Part shown: positions 1-7,142 of the stretch, piece by piece
How positions within the stretch are numbered: position 1 is the first letter of the stretch
Layout of the letters: each line of letters begins with the position of its first letter
Assembly (NCBI GenBank): GCA_035500455.1
Contig: DATJXG010000022.1
Coordinates: 1 to 11,371, forward strand
Length of the DNA stretch: 11,371 nucleotides
From: DATJXG01 sp035500455
GTDB lineage: Bacteria > Acidobacteriota > Terriglobia > Terriglobales > Acidobacteriaceae
Direction of reading: 5' to 3'
Position numbers and translations under genes: made by a program
Notes under the pieces: generated by a model
What the model was told of the DNA's origin: nothing
The model's database searches: none
The model's input: only the letters and a program-made list of their open reading frames with translations

Positions 1-1
1 C

Positions 2-868
2 TGCGGTTACACTCCCCCGACGTCCCCGTTTGGAGTGATTTCCAATAACAACGACGTCGGCGCTGCGCGCTACGACTCTCTCCAAATCAAGGCGGAAACC
101 AAGAGTGCGCGGCATGGGTTGTATGCTCTGCTCGGCTACACGTATTCCCGCACTTTCGATTCCGGTTTTGCCGATGGTCTGGGAACTTCTCCTGGCGCGA
201 CCTACTGGCCGCTGCCCGGAAGCAACAAGGCCGATTGGGGACTCTCGCAGCTCAATCTCAATAACCAGTTCACCGCCAGCGTGATTTACGACCTTCCGTT
301 CGGCAAGGGCAAGCACTACGGCAGCAGTTGGAGCGGTGCGCAGAATGCAATCCTCGGAGGCTGGCAGGTAAACGTGATCGAAAAAGCCACCTCCGGCTTT
401 CCACTCTTCATAGTGGACAGTGCCAACGATTCGGGAGTGAACTTCCAATGGAACGGGAATAGCCTCAATCGCCCCGACCAAGTAGGAGACCCCAATAAAG
501 CGGGAGCCGTGGCTGCAAACCCGGGCTGCGCGGCACCTAGCCAGATTCACACTTTGAGCCACTGGTTTAATCAGTGCGCCTTTGTGGCGGCCCCGGCAGG
601 AGAACTGGGCGATGCTTCCCGGGCTCCCATGTACGGACCGCGCTTCGTGAACACCGACTTTTCCGCCATCAAGAACTTCCACCTTACAGAATCGGTCGCC
701 ATGCAGTTCCGGGCTGAGTTTTTCAACCTGTTCAACCATGCACAGTTTTATCTGACTGGCGGCAGCAGCGGCATGCAGGATATCAACGCTGGCACCAGTT
801 TCGGCATAGTCAACCAGACCGTGAACAACCCACGCGTGGTCCAGTTCGCCCTCAGGCTTACGTTCTAA
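2..868 (+). CDS. TonB-dependent receptor, Oar-like, C-terminal fragment (5' end outside window)
   Basis: This reading frame is open from the first bases of the window, so the gene starts upstream; a GTG at 35 is internal, not a start. The visible 288 residues look like the last strands of an outer-membrane beta-barrel: alternating aromatic strands, a TYSRTFDS strand, an NLNNQFTASVIYDLPFGKGK segment, then the near-terminal MQFRAEFFNLFNHAQF motif and a final FALRLTF ending in phenylalanine, as barrel proteins assembled by the BAM machinery do. The FRAEFFNLFNH block is typical of the large Oar/carboxypeptidase-regulatory TonB receptors that are abundant in acidobacteria. The plug and any N-terminal regulatory domain are not visible, so the substrate cannot be deduced. 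Two exported nucleoside-hydrolase-like genes follow on the same strand, but a strong inverted repeat lies between. Family confidence is high; the substrate is unknown. Confidence 0.88.
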   Translation, partial: CGYTPPTSPFGVISNNNDVGAARYDSLQIKAETKSARHGLYALLGYTYSRTFDSGFADGLGTSPGATYWPLPGSNKADWGLSQLNLNNQFTASVIYDLPFGKGKHYGSSWSGAQNAILGGWQVNVIEKATSGFPLFIVDSANDSGVNFQWNGNSLNRPDQVGDPNKAGAVAANPGCAAPSQIHTLSHWFNQCAFVAAPAGELGDASRAPMYGPRFVNTDFSAIKNFHLTESVAMQFRAEFFNLFNHAQFYLTGGSSGMQDINAGTSFGIVNQTVNNPRVVQFALRLTF

Positions 869-894
869 GGCGGAATACCGCGCTCGTGACATTC

Positions 895-941
895 GGGCAG
901 GCCGGGCAAACCGGAAACACCAGGTTTGGCTCTGCCTGCCC
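895..941 (+). terminator. Large interrupted stem-loop between receptor and nucleoside hydrolase gene
   Basis: Perfect 8-bp outer arms GGGCAGGC (895-902) and GCCTGCCC (934-941) enclose a second 6-bp pair, CAAACC (907-912) with GGTTTG (923-928), separated by a small internal loop. The structure begins 27 bp after the receptor stop and ends 35 bp before the next start codon. Downstream DNA is AT-rich (942-957, including the palindrome CAAATTTG at 943-950) but has no clean T run. It is therefore a plausible terminator or attenuator-like leader rather than a textbook intrinsic terminator. The pairing is seen directly; its function is inferred. Confidence 0.5.
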
Positions 942-975
942 TCAAATTTGCAATTTAGAACCCTGTGAGGGATCG

Positions 976-2082
976 ATGCATCGCTGCGCCCGGCTGTTCT
1001 TTCCGGCATTGGTTGCCGTTCTTCTCGCTGCTTCCGCCTCCGCCCAGAAAATCAAAATCATCGTGGACCAGGATGCCCGCGGTCCCGGCACCAGCGACCA
1101 GCAAGCCCTGCTTGTGTTTCTGCAATCGGACAAGTTTGACGTTCTCGGCATCACCACGGTGAGCGGCGACCAGTGGGTGAAAGAAGAAACTCAGCACGTT
1201 CTGCGCATGCTGGAGATCGCCGGCCGCACCGACGTTCCCGTCATCCAGGGCGCAGAATTTCCCCTGCTGAATTCCAAGGAAGAGACTGAGCGCTGGGAGG
1301 CGTTGTACGGCAAACTGGAGTACAAAGGCTGCTGGACCGAGCATTTTCAGGCCAAGCGCTCCACCATCTACGACGAGCCTTACCACGATCCTGAGGTTGT
1401 TCCGCCGATGAAAGAGGGCGCGCCACACATCCAGGCCGCGCCGGGCACGGCAGCTGAGTTCATCGTCAAGATGGTCCACAAATATCCCGGCCAGGTGGTT
1501 CTGTGGGCGGGCGGCCCGCTTACCAATTACGCGCTGGCGCTCAAACTCGATCCCGAAGTCGCCACGTTGGCGAAGGAATTCGTGATGATGGGCGGAGGCC
1601 TCTACGCTGATAAAGGCGCGATTGATCCGGGCGCGATCGATGCCCGCCGCGAGTTCAACTGGTGGTTTGACGCGGAGGCCACCCGCATCGTGCTGCGCGC
1701 CCCGTGGAGGAAGGTCACCATCACGCCCATCGATATTTCGGTCAAGACCCGCTACACGGAAGAGATGAAAGCGGAAATTTCCAAGGCCAACACTCCGATC
1801 ACGCAATATCTCGACAAGTATTCGCTCCCCGGCTACATGTGGGACGAGATCGCCGGCGCCGCCCTGATCGATCCGACAATCATCACCGGCCATAAGCAGC
1901 TCTACATGGACATCGATGTGGAGCACGGCGCTAGCTACGGCAAAACCATCTTCTGGGACGCAAAGGCCCAGGTTCCGCCCTACCTACACCTGGCTAACGT
2001 GCAATTCGACATCGATGCACCGAAATTCTATAAGCTATACATAGAGTTGATGACCAAACCACCGCGTGTCCAGGCACAGTGA
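976..2082 (+). CDS. Exported nucleoside-hydrolase-family protein, paralogue 1
   Basis: A 368-residue protein of the inosine-uridine nucleoside hydrolase fold (N-ribosidases that release base and ribose). ATG 976 is preferred over an in-frame GTG at 886 because it has GAGG at 967-970 and starts directly with a Sec signal peptide (MHRCAR, hydrophobic core to about residue 21, ASA-Q cleavage near 23/24). Family blocks: the N-terminal strand with D31-x-D33, VLGITTVSGDQW (56-67), AGGPLTNYALAL (178-189), VMMGGG (203-208), EFNWWFDAEA (226-235) and MWDEIAGAALIDP (288-300). The usual DxDxGxDD calcium/ribose motif is altered: after DQD comes a longer ARGPGTS segment and only one Asp (D41) before QQA. 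The His preceding the late metal Asp is Trp here (W289-D290). Function is probably periplasmic; activity on nucleosides is not assured. It is followed after 29 bp by a paralogue. Confidence 0.85.
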   Translation: MHRCARLFFPALVAVLLAASASAQKIKIIVDQDARGPGTSDQQALLVFLQSDKFDVLGITTVSGDQWVKEETQHVLRMLEIAGRTDVPVIQGAEFPLLNSKEETERWEALYGKLEYKGCWTEHFQAKRSTIYDEPYHDPEVVPPMKEGAPHIQAAPGTAAEFIVKMVHKYPGQVVLWAGGPLTNYALALKLDPEVATLAKEFVMMGGGLYADKGAIDPGAIDARREFNWWFDAEATRIVLRAPWRKVTITPIDISVKTRYTEEMKAEISKANTPITQYLDKYSLPGYMWDEIAGAALIDPTIITGHKQLYMDIDVEHGASYGKTIFWDAKAQVPPYLHLANVQFDIDAPKFYKLYIELMTKPPRVQAQ

Positions 2083-2111
2083 ATCGACCCCGAGTCTGAA
2101 TCAAGCGAACA

Positions 2112-3182
2112 ATGAAAAAAGCGCGTTTCAATTCCATCCTTGCGCTCCTTCTTTTAGCGGCCAGCTTCGCTGCCGCCCAACCTCGCCGCAAAATCATCAT
2201 CAACCAGGATGGGTCCGGCCCCGGCGGCAGCAACATGCAGACCATCGCTCTGCTGGTGCAATCACCACAGGTCGAAGTGCTCGGCATCACCGTGGTCAGC
2301 GGCAATCAATGGCGCGATGAGGAAGTCGCCCATACCCTGCGCCTGCTCGAAATCATGGGCCGCACCGATATTCCGGTGGTCCCCGGCGCAGTTTTTCCTC
2401 TGGTCCGTACTCGCGAAGACGCCCAACTGTGGCAGCAGCGCTATGGGAAGGTTGGCTTCGCCGGCGCCTGGGACGACCGCTGGTGGCACGAACATTCGGT
2501 AATTCCGCCGCTCCCCGAAGGGCAGCCCACAACCAAACCCGCAGACGAAGATGCGGCGCACTTCATGCTCCGCATGGTCCACAAATATCCGCACGAGGTA
2601 ACCATCTACGAAGGCGGCCCCATGACCAACCTGGCGCTCGCCATTTCGCTCGATCCAACCTTCCCCGAAGTGGCCGAAGGCCTGGTATTCATGGGCGGAA
2701 GCCTCAGCCCACAAACCGACGATCCGGAGTTTGTCAGCAATCCGCGCCACGAATTCAATTTCTGGTTTGATCCGGAAGCGGCGAACATTGTCCTGCGGGC
2801 GCCGTGGAAGAAAATCGTCTGCACGCCCGTGGACATTTCCATCAAGACGCGCCTCACTCGCGAAATGATCAGCCAGATCGAATCCAGCGGAACGCCCCTG
2901 GCGCGATACGTGGCGAAATTCTTCCAGACCGGGCAAGGCGGCGAATACATGTGGGATGAACTCGCCGCCGCCGCGTGGATCGATCCCAGCCTGATAACCC
3001 AAAAAGAAACTCGTTACATGAGCGTGGACATCGACCATGGCGCAGGCTACGGCAATACCCTGACCTGGACGGAAAAGGACAAGCCAGGTGTGACCGTGCA
3101 ACCTGTTGAGATTCAACTCGACCTGGACGCTCCGAAGTTTTACAAGATGTTCACCAACTTGCTGAGGGCTCCAAAGCCCTGA
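2112..3182 (+). CDS. Exported nucleoside-hydrolase-family protein, paralogue 2 (Asp-depleted motif)
   Basis: A 356-residue paralogue of the preceding gene, in tandem after 29 bp, probably co-transcribed; no clear Shine-Dalgarno is seen, so translation may be coupled. Signal peptide MKKARFNSILALLLLAASFAAA-Q, with cleavage near residue 22/23. Both proteins share residue register at the N-terminus (N31/D33/N41 here against D31/D33/D41), EVLGITVVSGNQW (55-67), GGPMTNLALAI (168-178), FMGGS (193-197), HEFNFWFDPEA (213-223), MWDELAAAAWIDP (280-292) and a common C-terminus with DAPKFYK. Two Asp of the N-terminal motif are Asn here, so calcium and ribose coordination should be weaker than in its neighbour; the late metal Asp (D282) and the Asn/Asp of the NFWFD block remain. 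It could be a low-activity enzyme, a binding protein, or use another substrate. A 17-base identity with paralogue 1 (ATGGTCCACAAATATCC, 1471-1487 and 2574-2590) encodes the shared MVHKYP. Confidence 0.84.
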   Translation: MKKARFNSILALLLLAASFAAAQPRRKIIINQDGSGPGGSNMQTIALLVQSPQVEVLGITVVSGNQWRDEEVAHTLRLLEIMGRTDIPVVPGAVFPLVRTREDAQLWQQRYGKVGFAGAWDDRWWHEHSVIPPLPEGQPTTKPADEDAAHFMLRMVHKYPHEVTIYEGGPMTNLALAISLDPTFPEVAEGLVFMGGSLSPQTDDPEFVSNPRHEFNFWFDPEAANIVLRAPWKKIVCTPVDISIKTRLTREMISQIESSGTPLARYVAKFFQTGQGGEYMWDELAAAAWIDPSLITQKETRYMSVDIDHGAGYGNTLTWTEKDKPGVTVQPVEIQLDLDAPKFYKMFTNLLRAPKP

Positions 3183-3202
3183 AACCCGAAGCCGAGAGCC
3201 GA

Positions 3203-3237
3203 AACTGAGAACCGGGAACTGAAAACTGGCAACTGAA
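3203..3237 (+). repeat. Short degenerate AACTGAA heptamer repeat
   Basis: AACTGA recurs at 3203, 3217 and 3231 with AACTGG at 3224; from 3217 the copies are in exact 7-bp register (AACTGAA, AACTGGC, AACTGAA). The preceding bases (3186-3202) are also purine-rich with CCGA/GCCGA repetition. It lies just after the stop of the second exported hydrolase. The sequence is simple, non-coding and of the same 7-bp period as the array before sdhB. Confidence 0.55.
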
Positions 3238-3271
3238 TTTCACCCAAAAACCTTCATGCGAAACACTCGAT

Positions 3272-3289
3272 TCCGGCAAATCGGCCGGA
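3272..3289 (+). other. Hairpin upstream of the CYTH gene
   Basis: TCCGGC (3272-3277) and GCCGGA (3284-3289) form a 6-bp GC-rich stem with a 6-base loop, 47 bp before the CYTH start codon. No T run follows. It may end the upstream hydrolase transcript or fold in the leader of the CYTH gene; the sequence does not decide. Confidence 0.35.
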
Positions 3290-3336
3290 GGGCAACACGG
3301 GAATAGAGGATCAACAGGCCCCGCAGGGCAAAAATC

Positions 3337-3870
3337 ATGGCCGCGAACATCGAATTCAAGGCAAGGCTGCAGGACGTTGCATCGGCCCACGCTATCGCCA
3401 AAAGGCTGAGCGGTAAGGGACCAGAAATTCTCCGGCAGTGCGACGTCTTCTTTGCTTCTCCGCGCGGCCGACTCAAGCTTCGGATATTTGACGAGGACGA
3501 GGCCGCTGCGGCTCGCGGCGAACTCATACTCTACGAGCGATCTGACCAGCCCGGCCCGCGCCGCTCGAACTACCAGATCGCGTCCACTCCGGATCCGCTG
3601 GTATTGCGGCAAATCCTCGAACAGATGCTGGGTTCGTTCGGCACGGTCAGGAAGGTGCGCAGTCTCTATCTGGCAGGCCAAAGCCGCATTCATCTAGACA
3701 AAGTCGAGGGCCTGGGAGACTTCCTGGAAATCGAAGTTGTGCTGCGGGAAGGGCAACCGGATGCAGAAGGAGAACAGATAGCCCAATTCCTGATGCAGGA
3801 GTTCGGCATCCAGGAATGCGACCTGGTTCCCTTGGCTTACATCGATCTCTTATCCGCCGGGCAGAAATGA
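3337..3870 (+). CDS. CYTH-domain protein (class IV adenylate cyclase / thiamine-triphosphatase-like)
   Basis: A 177-residue single-domain protein of the CYTH superfamily, which binds triphosphates with divalent metal inside a beta-tunnel. Visible marks: N-terminal NIEFKAR (4-10), the common variant of the ExExK signature with Asn in the first position; QCDVFFASPRGRLKLR (34-49), the Q-x-D-x-F-F strand with basic K47/R49; ELILYERSDQPGPRRSNY (62-79); VRKVRSLYL (104-112) and RIHLDKVEGLGDFLEIEV (117-134), with paired metal-binding acids E131/E133. The start is supported by AGGG at 3325-3328, 8 bases before ATG. Length matches CyaB-like family members. Substrate cannot be told from sequence: cAMP synthesis, thiamine triphosphate or inorganic triphosphate hydrolysis are all known in this fold. 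It has no transmembrane or secretion signal, so is cytoplasmic. It converges on the TPR gene with an 11-bp gap. Confidence 0.88.
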   Translation: MAANIEFKARLQDVASAHAIAKRLSGKGPEILRQCDVFFASPRGRLKLRIFDEDEAAAARGELILYERSDQPGPRRSNYQIASTPDPLVLRQILEQMLGSFGTVRKVRSLYLAGQSRIHLDKVEGLGDFLEIEVVLREGQPDAEGEQIAQFLMQEFGIQECDLVPLAYIDLLSAGQK

Positions 3871-3881
3871 CCGACTGGCAG

Positions 3882-5402
3882 CTACTGGGCCTGCTTGCCT
3901 GCCGCGCCGCCACGCAGCGTGTAGACGAACTGCTGGATCTGGTGGCGTTCCCGGTCAATTTCTTCGGCGTTCCTCGTCGCCAGTTCTTTGTAGACCTGGG
4001 TCTCGTGTTGGGCTTCGGGTTGTTGACCGTTCATGCTGTAGGCGCGGGCCAGGCGGTAATGTGCCTCCTCAAGGTCCGCTTTGGCGGCAATCGCCTTCTG
4101 ATAGAGCGGTATAGCTCCAGGATAATCTCCCCGGTCGGCGTGCAATATGCCTAGTTGCAAGTAGGCGGCGGCGAGACCGGGATCGAGGCGCACCGCCTTT
4201 TCCAGCAAGGATTCCGCCTCTGCCCGTTCTTTGTCTTCTCCCTGGCCGCTTGATCCTTTGCACAACGCCAGCCCGTAGTAGTAGTTTGCCATGGCGTTGT
4301 CGGGTTGCCGCTTGGCAAAGCGCTGCAGCATGGCTTTGAATGCGCCGGAATGGGTAGTGTCCGCACTCTCCAGGATCCCAAAGAACATATAAGGGGTTGG
4401 ATCATCCGGCCTCAGGTCGGAGGCTTCTCTTAACCGCTGGGCCGCCTGCTCCAGCGAACCCTGAGCGTAGAAAGCCGTTCCGAGTCCGGCTAGGATGCGC
4501 ATCGACCGCGGGAACAGGTGGTTTCCTTTGGTGAATACTTCCACAGCAGGTTCGGGCGCATGATGCAGCAGAAGCTCCGCGCCCCAATCGAACAGGTTCG
4601 GCTCGCTCGGTTCCATTTCAGCTGCGAGCTGGTATTCGTGGACCGCCGCCACCGGATCGCCGAGTTGCTCTTCAGTATCGCCCAGAAGATGATGGAGTTC
4701 AGCCTTTTGGCTCTGGCTCAGATCAGGCCGCGCGAGTTGCGCGCGGGTGCGCTCTGCCGATTGACGCAACGACGCCTCAGTAGCGGGACTTGCCCGTTCC
4801 CCCGCGCCGGAGCTCGGGGCGGAGGCCTTAGAGGGCTCCTTGCCGAGCGACGCTACGTCCTTTGCCAGAGCCACCTTGGTTTGGGCAACAACATTGGATC
4901 CGTGTCCCCCAAGATTCGTACTATCGGTCACGCCGGCGACGGTGAACGACGGCTCGTCGTAGAACTCCGGCGCAGCCGCGGTGCTCTTTACTGACGAAGC
5001 ACTCGGCTTCGCCAGCACAAGGTCCACCCTTTTCACTTCCCTGTCCGCGACCGGGAAGGGCCCGGCGAATGCTTCTCCGCCGGGAGCGGAAACCTGCAGA
5101 GTGTAGTCCCCGGAATTGGCTGCCGCGAAGTGGTACCAGCCCTGAGCATCCGTCACAGTTGTTGCCGGCGAGTTTGCCCCTCGTCGCTCCAGCACAACTT
5201 TCGCGCCTGAAACGCCCCGCCCAGAGTTGTCGCGCACTGATCCCTGTACACTAGCCGCGTCCGTTGTTGGCGGCGACTGGGCCTGGAGTGGCCCCGGGGC
5301 AACAAGCCCCAGCAGAGCCAAGAGGCATATTACGGCATGAGTTCCAAATCCTCGCCGAAGGGAACTTTCGGATCGAAATGCCGTAAATGGAAAGAGAAGC
5401 AT
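3882..5402 (-). CDS. Exported carboxypeptidase-regulatory + TPR repeat protein
   Basis: A 506-residue protein starting at ATG 5402-5400. The N-terminus is basic (to R17) with a hydrophobic stretch about 22-40 (HAVICLLALLGLVAPGPLQA-Q), a Sec signal peptide. Residues about 52-130 form a carboxypeptidase-regulatory/CarboxypepD_reg-like beta-sandwich (SVQGSVRDNSGRGVSGAKVVLERRG ending in a VDLVLAK strand). Next comes a linker with FTVAGVTDSTNLGGHGSN (153-170), which I recognise as recurring in acidobacterial TPR proteins. A low-complexity Ala/Ser/Lys stretch (about 175-205) precedes roughly six TPR units (about 210-500) with typical G-x-x-Y/A-Q-G-x-x-x-x-A and A-I-x-L-x-P patterns. No catalytic residues are seen; it probably scaffolds proteins in the periplasm. 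It is divergent from the glycosyltransferase gene. No clear ribosome binding site precedes the start, so the exact start is less certain. Confidence 0.82.
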   Translation of the reverse strand: MLLFPFTAFRSESSLRRGFGTHAVICLLALLGLVAPGPLQAQSPPTTDAASVQGSVRDNSGRGVSGAKVVLERRGANSPATTVTDAQGWYHFAAANSGDYTLQVSAPGGEAFAGPFPVADREVKRVDLVLAKPSASSVKSTAAAPEFYDEPSFTVAGVTDSTNLGGHGSNVVAQTKVALAKDVASLGKEPSKASAPSSGAGERASPATEASLRQSAERTRAQLARPDLSQSQKAELHHLLGDTEEQLGDPVAAVHEYQLAAEMEPSEPNLFDWGAELLLHHAPEPAVEVFTKGNHLFPRSMRILAGLGTAFYAQGSLEQAAQRLREASDLRPDDPTPYMFFGILESADTTHSGAFKAMLQRFAKRQPDNAMANYYYGLALCKGSSGQGEDKERAEAESLLEKAVRLDPGLAAAYLQLGILHADRGDYPGAIPLYQKAIAAKADLEEAHYRLARAYSMNGQQPEAQHETQVYKELATRNAEEIDRERHQIQQFVYTLRGGAAGKQAQ

Positions 5403-5512
5403 AGCAACGTCAAAGCTGTCGAGCTGAGCGGCGACCGGTACGAATCAGGTTGCAATTCTGTTCGTTGCGAAGTCAGCAGCTGGAGACAGCCAGAATCTTC
5501 ATCCACGCTACC
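5403..5512. promoter_or_regulatory. Divergent intergenic region (TPR gene / glycosyltransferase gene)
   Basis: These 110 bp separate the start of the minus-strand TPR gene from the preferred start of the plus-strand glycosyltransferase, so they should hold both promoters. I see no convincing -35/-10 pair or operator palindrome on either strand, and neither gene has a good Shine-Dalgarno. The regulatory role is inferred from gene orientation alone. Confidence 0.35.
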
Positions 5513-7069
5513 ATGGCCATCAGGTCCGAGCAATCCGCCACCGGCGAGCGCGCAGAACTCACCAGCGCCAGGCTTTCGTCCACATTTTGGTTTGGCAATA
5601 CCGCCATTCTGTTGTATTTGGCTGCCGCTACGGTCTTGGTGCACGCATTAACCGCCGGAGAATACGGCTTCCACCGCGACGAACTGGCCACCCTCGACGA
5701 CGCCCGCCACCTTGCCTGGGGCTACGTTGCCTACCCTCCGGTCACTCCATTTTTTGGGCGGCTGTCACTTCTGCTGTTCGGCCGATCACTCCCGGGCTTC
5801 CGATTTTTCGCCTCAGTGGCCCAGGCTCTTGCGGTGGTGCTCACCGGCCTGATGGCACGCGAAATGGGCGGCCGGCGTGGCGCGCAGTTGGTGGCAGCCG
5901 CAGCCGCTCTGCCCTTCTGCCTGGCTGGCGGCGCCCTCATGCAATATGTTTCCTTCGACTACCTCTCCTCGGTGCTCACCGCGTATTTCATCGTGCGCCT
6001 GCTCAAATCAGGCGATCCCCGCTGGTGGCTTGCCGTCGGCAGCGCTATCGGCTTGGGCATGATGTCCAAGTACACCATGCTCTTCTTCGTCGCCGGGGTC
6101 GTTGCCGGACTGCTGGCCACCCCCGCTCGCCGCTATCTCGCCAGCCGATGGTTGTGGTACGGCGTCGCACTTTCCCTTCTGATCTTTCTGCCGAACGCCC
6201 TCTGGCAATTCCGGCACGGCTTCATCTCTCTCGATTTTCTGCAGCACATTCACGCCCGTGATGTTCGCATTGGGCGCACCCAGGGCTTCCTGCCGGACCA
6301 ACTCAAGCTCATGCTGCTGAGTTTCCCCCTGGCTGCAGCGGGATTGTATTTCCTGCTGCTCTCCCGGGCGGGCGCCCGTTTTCGCATGCTGGGCTGGATG
6401 TATATCGCTCCGCTACTGCTCTTTATCGTCGCCAAAGGCCGTTGGTACTACCTCGCGCCGGCATATCCCATGCTTTACGCCGCGGGCAGTGTCTGGGGCG
6501 AGAACTGGTTGGCTTCCCTGAGCCGTCTGAGAGCCGGCATCGTGCGCAGGCTCGCGTGGTCCGCTCTCGCGCTCGACGCTGTGTTGTTCGCCGCCATTGC
6601 CATCCCCATGGCGCCCGTGAACTCTCCCTGGTGGAACTTCGCGGTCAAGAATAATGGCGATCTCCGCGAAGAAATCGGCTGGCCTGAACTGGTGCAGACA
6701 GTCGCGCACCTGCGTGATTCCCTACCCGGGCAAGACCGCGAACACCTCGGCATCCTGGCCGGCAATTACGGCGAGGCCGGCGCCATCAACCTCTATGGCC
6801 CCGACTACCATCTTCCGCAGGCCATCAGCGGAATCAATTCCTTCTGGCAGCGCGGCTATGGCGATCCCCCACCGCAGACCCTGATCGTGGTTGGCCTGTC
6901 GCGCAGTTTTGTGGATAGAAATTTCGGCTCCTGCGAACTGGCCGCCCACACCTGGAACCGTTTCAACGTGGAGAACGAAGAAACCAGCGACCATCCCGAA
7001 ATCTTCGTGTGCCGCGGCCTGAAACAGAGCTGGCCCGAGTTCTGGAAGGATTTCCGCTACTACGGATGA
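5513..7069 (+). CDS. GT-C membrane glycosyltransferase (GT39/ArnT-PMT-like)
   Basis: A 518-residue integral membrane protein from ATG 5513. The frame is open to a TTG at 5450, but that would add 21 polar residues, so 5513 is preferred; neither start has a strong ribosome binding site. After a polar N-terminus the first membrane helix spans about 29-46, followed by the GT-C first-loop signature EYGFHRDEL (50-58), whose D56-E57 is the expected catalytic/metal acid pair. The nearby ARHLAWGYVAYPPVTPF segment (64-80) is characteristic of the PMT_2/glycosyltransferase-39 group. About eight to ten hydrophobic helices follow to about residue 400, then a soluble C-terminal domain of about 120 residues. 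Such enzymes move a sugar from a polyprenyl-phosphate donor to a lipid or protein on the periplasmic face. The acceptor is unknown. The nucleoside hydrolase gene follows after 73 bp. Confidence 0.87.
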   Translation: MAIRSEQSATGERAELTSARLSSTFWFGNTAILLYLAAATVLVHALTAGEYGFHRDELATLDDARHLAWGYVAYPPVTPFFGRLSLLLFGRSLPGFRFFASVAQALAVVLTGLMAREMGGRRGAQLVAAAAALPFCLAGGALMQYVSFDYLSSVLTAYFIVRLLKSGDPRWWLAVGSAIGLGMMSKYTMLFFVAGVVAGLLATPARRYLASRWLWYGVALSLLIFLPNALWQFRHGFISLDFLQHIHARDVRIGRTQGFLPDQLKLMLLSFPLAAAGLYFLLLSRAGARFRMLGWMYIAPLLLFIVAKGRWYYLAPAYPMLYAAGSVWGENWLASLSRLRAGIVRRLAWSALALDAVLFAAIAIPMAPVNSPWWNFAVKNNGDLREEIGWPELVQTVAHLRDSLPGQDREHLGILAGNYGEAGAINLYGPDYHLPQAISGINSFWQRGYGDPPPQTLIVVGLSRSFVDRNFGSCELAAHTWNRFNVENEETSDHPEIFVCRGLKQSWPEFWKDFRYYG

Positions 7070-7127
7070 CGCTAAAACACGCCGCCTCAACTGTCGTGTT
7101 TCAACCCGCAGCCGGCCAAAGCTGCTT

Positions 7128-7136
7128 TGCTATCAT
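7128..7136 (+). promoter_or_regulatory. Extended -10 promoter, possibly giving a leaderless transcript
   Basis: TGC-TATCAT (7128-7136) matches the extended -10 pattern TGnTATAAT with one mismatch. Counting seven bases on from its last T puts the expected transcription start at 7143, exactly the A of the hydrolase ATG. No Shine-Dalgarno is present before that ATG and no good -35 box is seen, which fits an extended -10 promoter making a leaderless mRNA. Sequence match is seen; leaderless use is inferred. Confidence 0.4.
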
Positions 7137-7142
7137 ACGCGA

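Noticed and set aside
886..975. GTG 886 as start of the first exported hydrolase
   Set aside because: It would place the inverted repeat 895-941 inside the coding sequence and bury the signal peptide. ATG 976 has GAGG upstream and begins with the signal peptide.
955..3116. Long minus-strand frames opposite both exported hydrolase genes (323 and 284 codons), resembling each other
   Set aside because: Their mutual similarity is explained by the paralogy of the plus-strand genes read in reverse; no domain, signal or ribosome binding site supports them.
3151..3693. 180-codon minus-strand frame opposite the CYTH gene
   Set aside because: Shadow of the well-supported CYTH gene; no domain or start signal.
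5450..5512. TTG 5450 as start of the glycosyltransferase
   Set aside because: It adds 21 polar residues with no family similarity, and TTG is a rare start without a good Shine-Dalgarno; ATG 5513 is favoured, though not proven.
5587..6261. 224-codon plus-strand frame inside the glycosyltransferase gene
   Set aside because: Arg/Pro-rich out-of-frame product typical of GC-rich coding DNA; the main frame has the GT-C signature and membrane helices.
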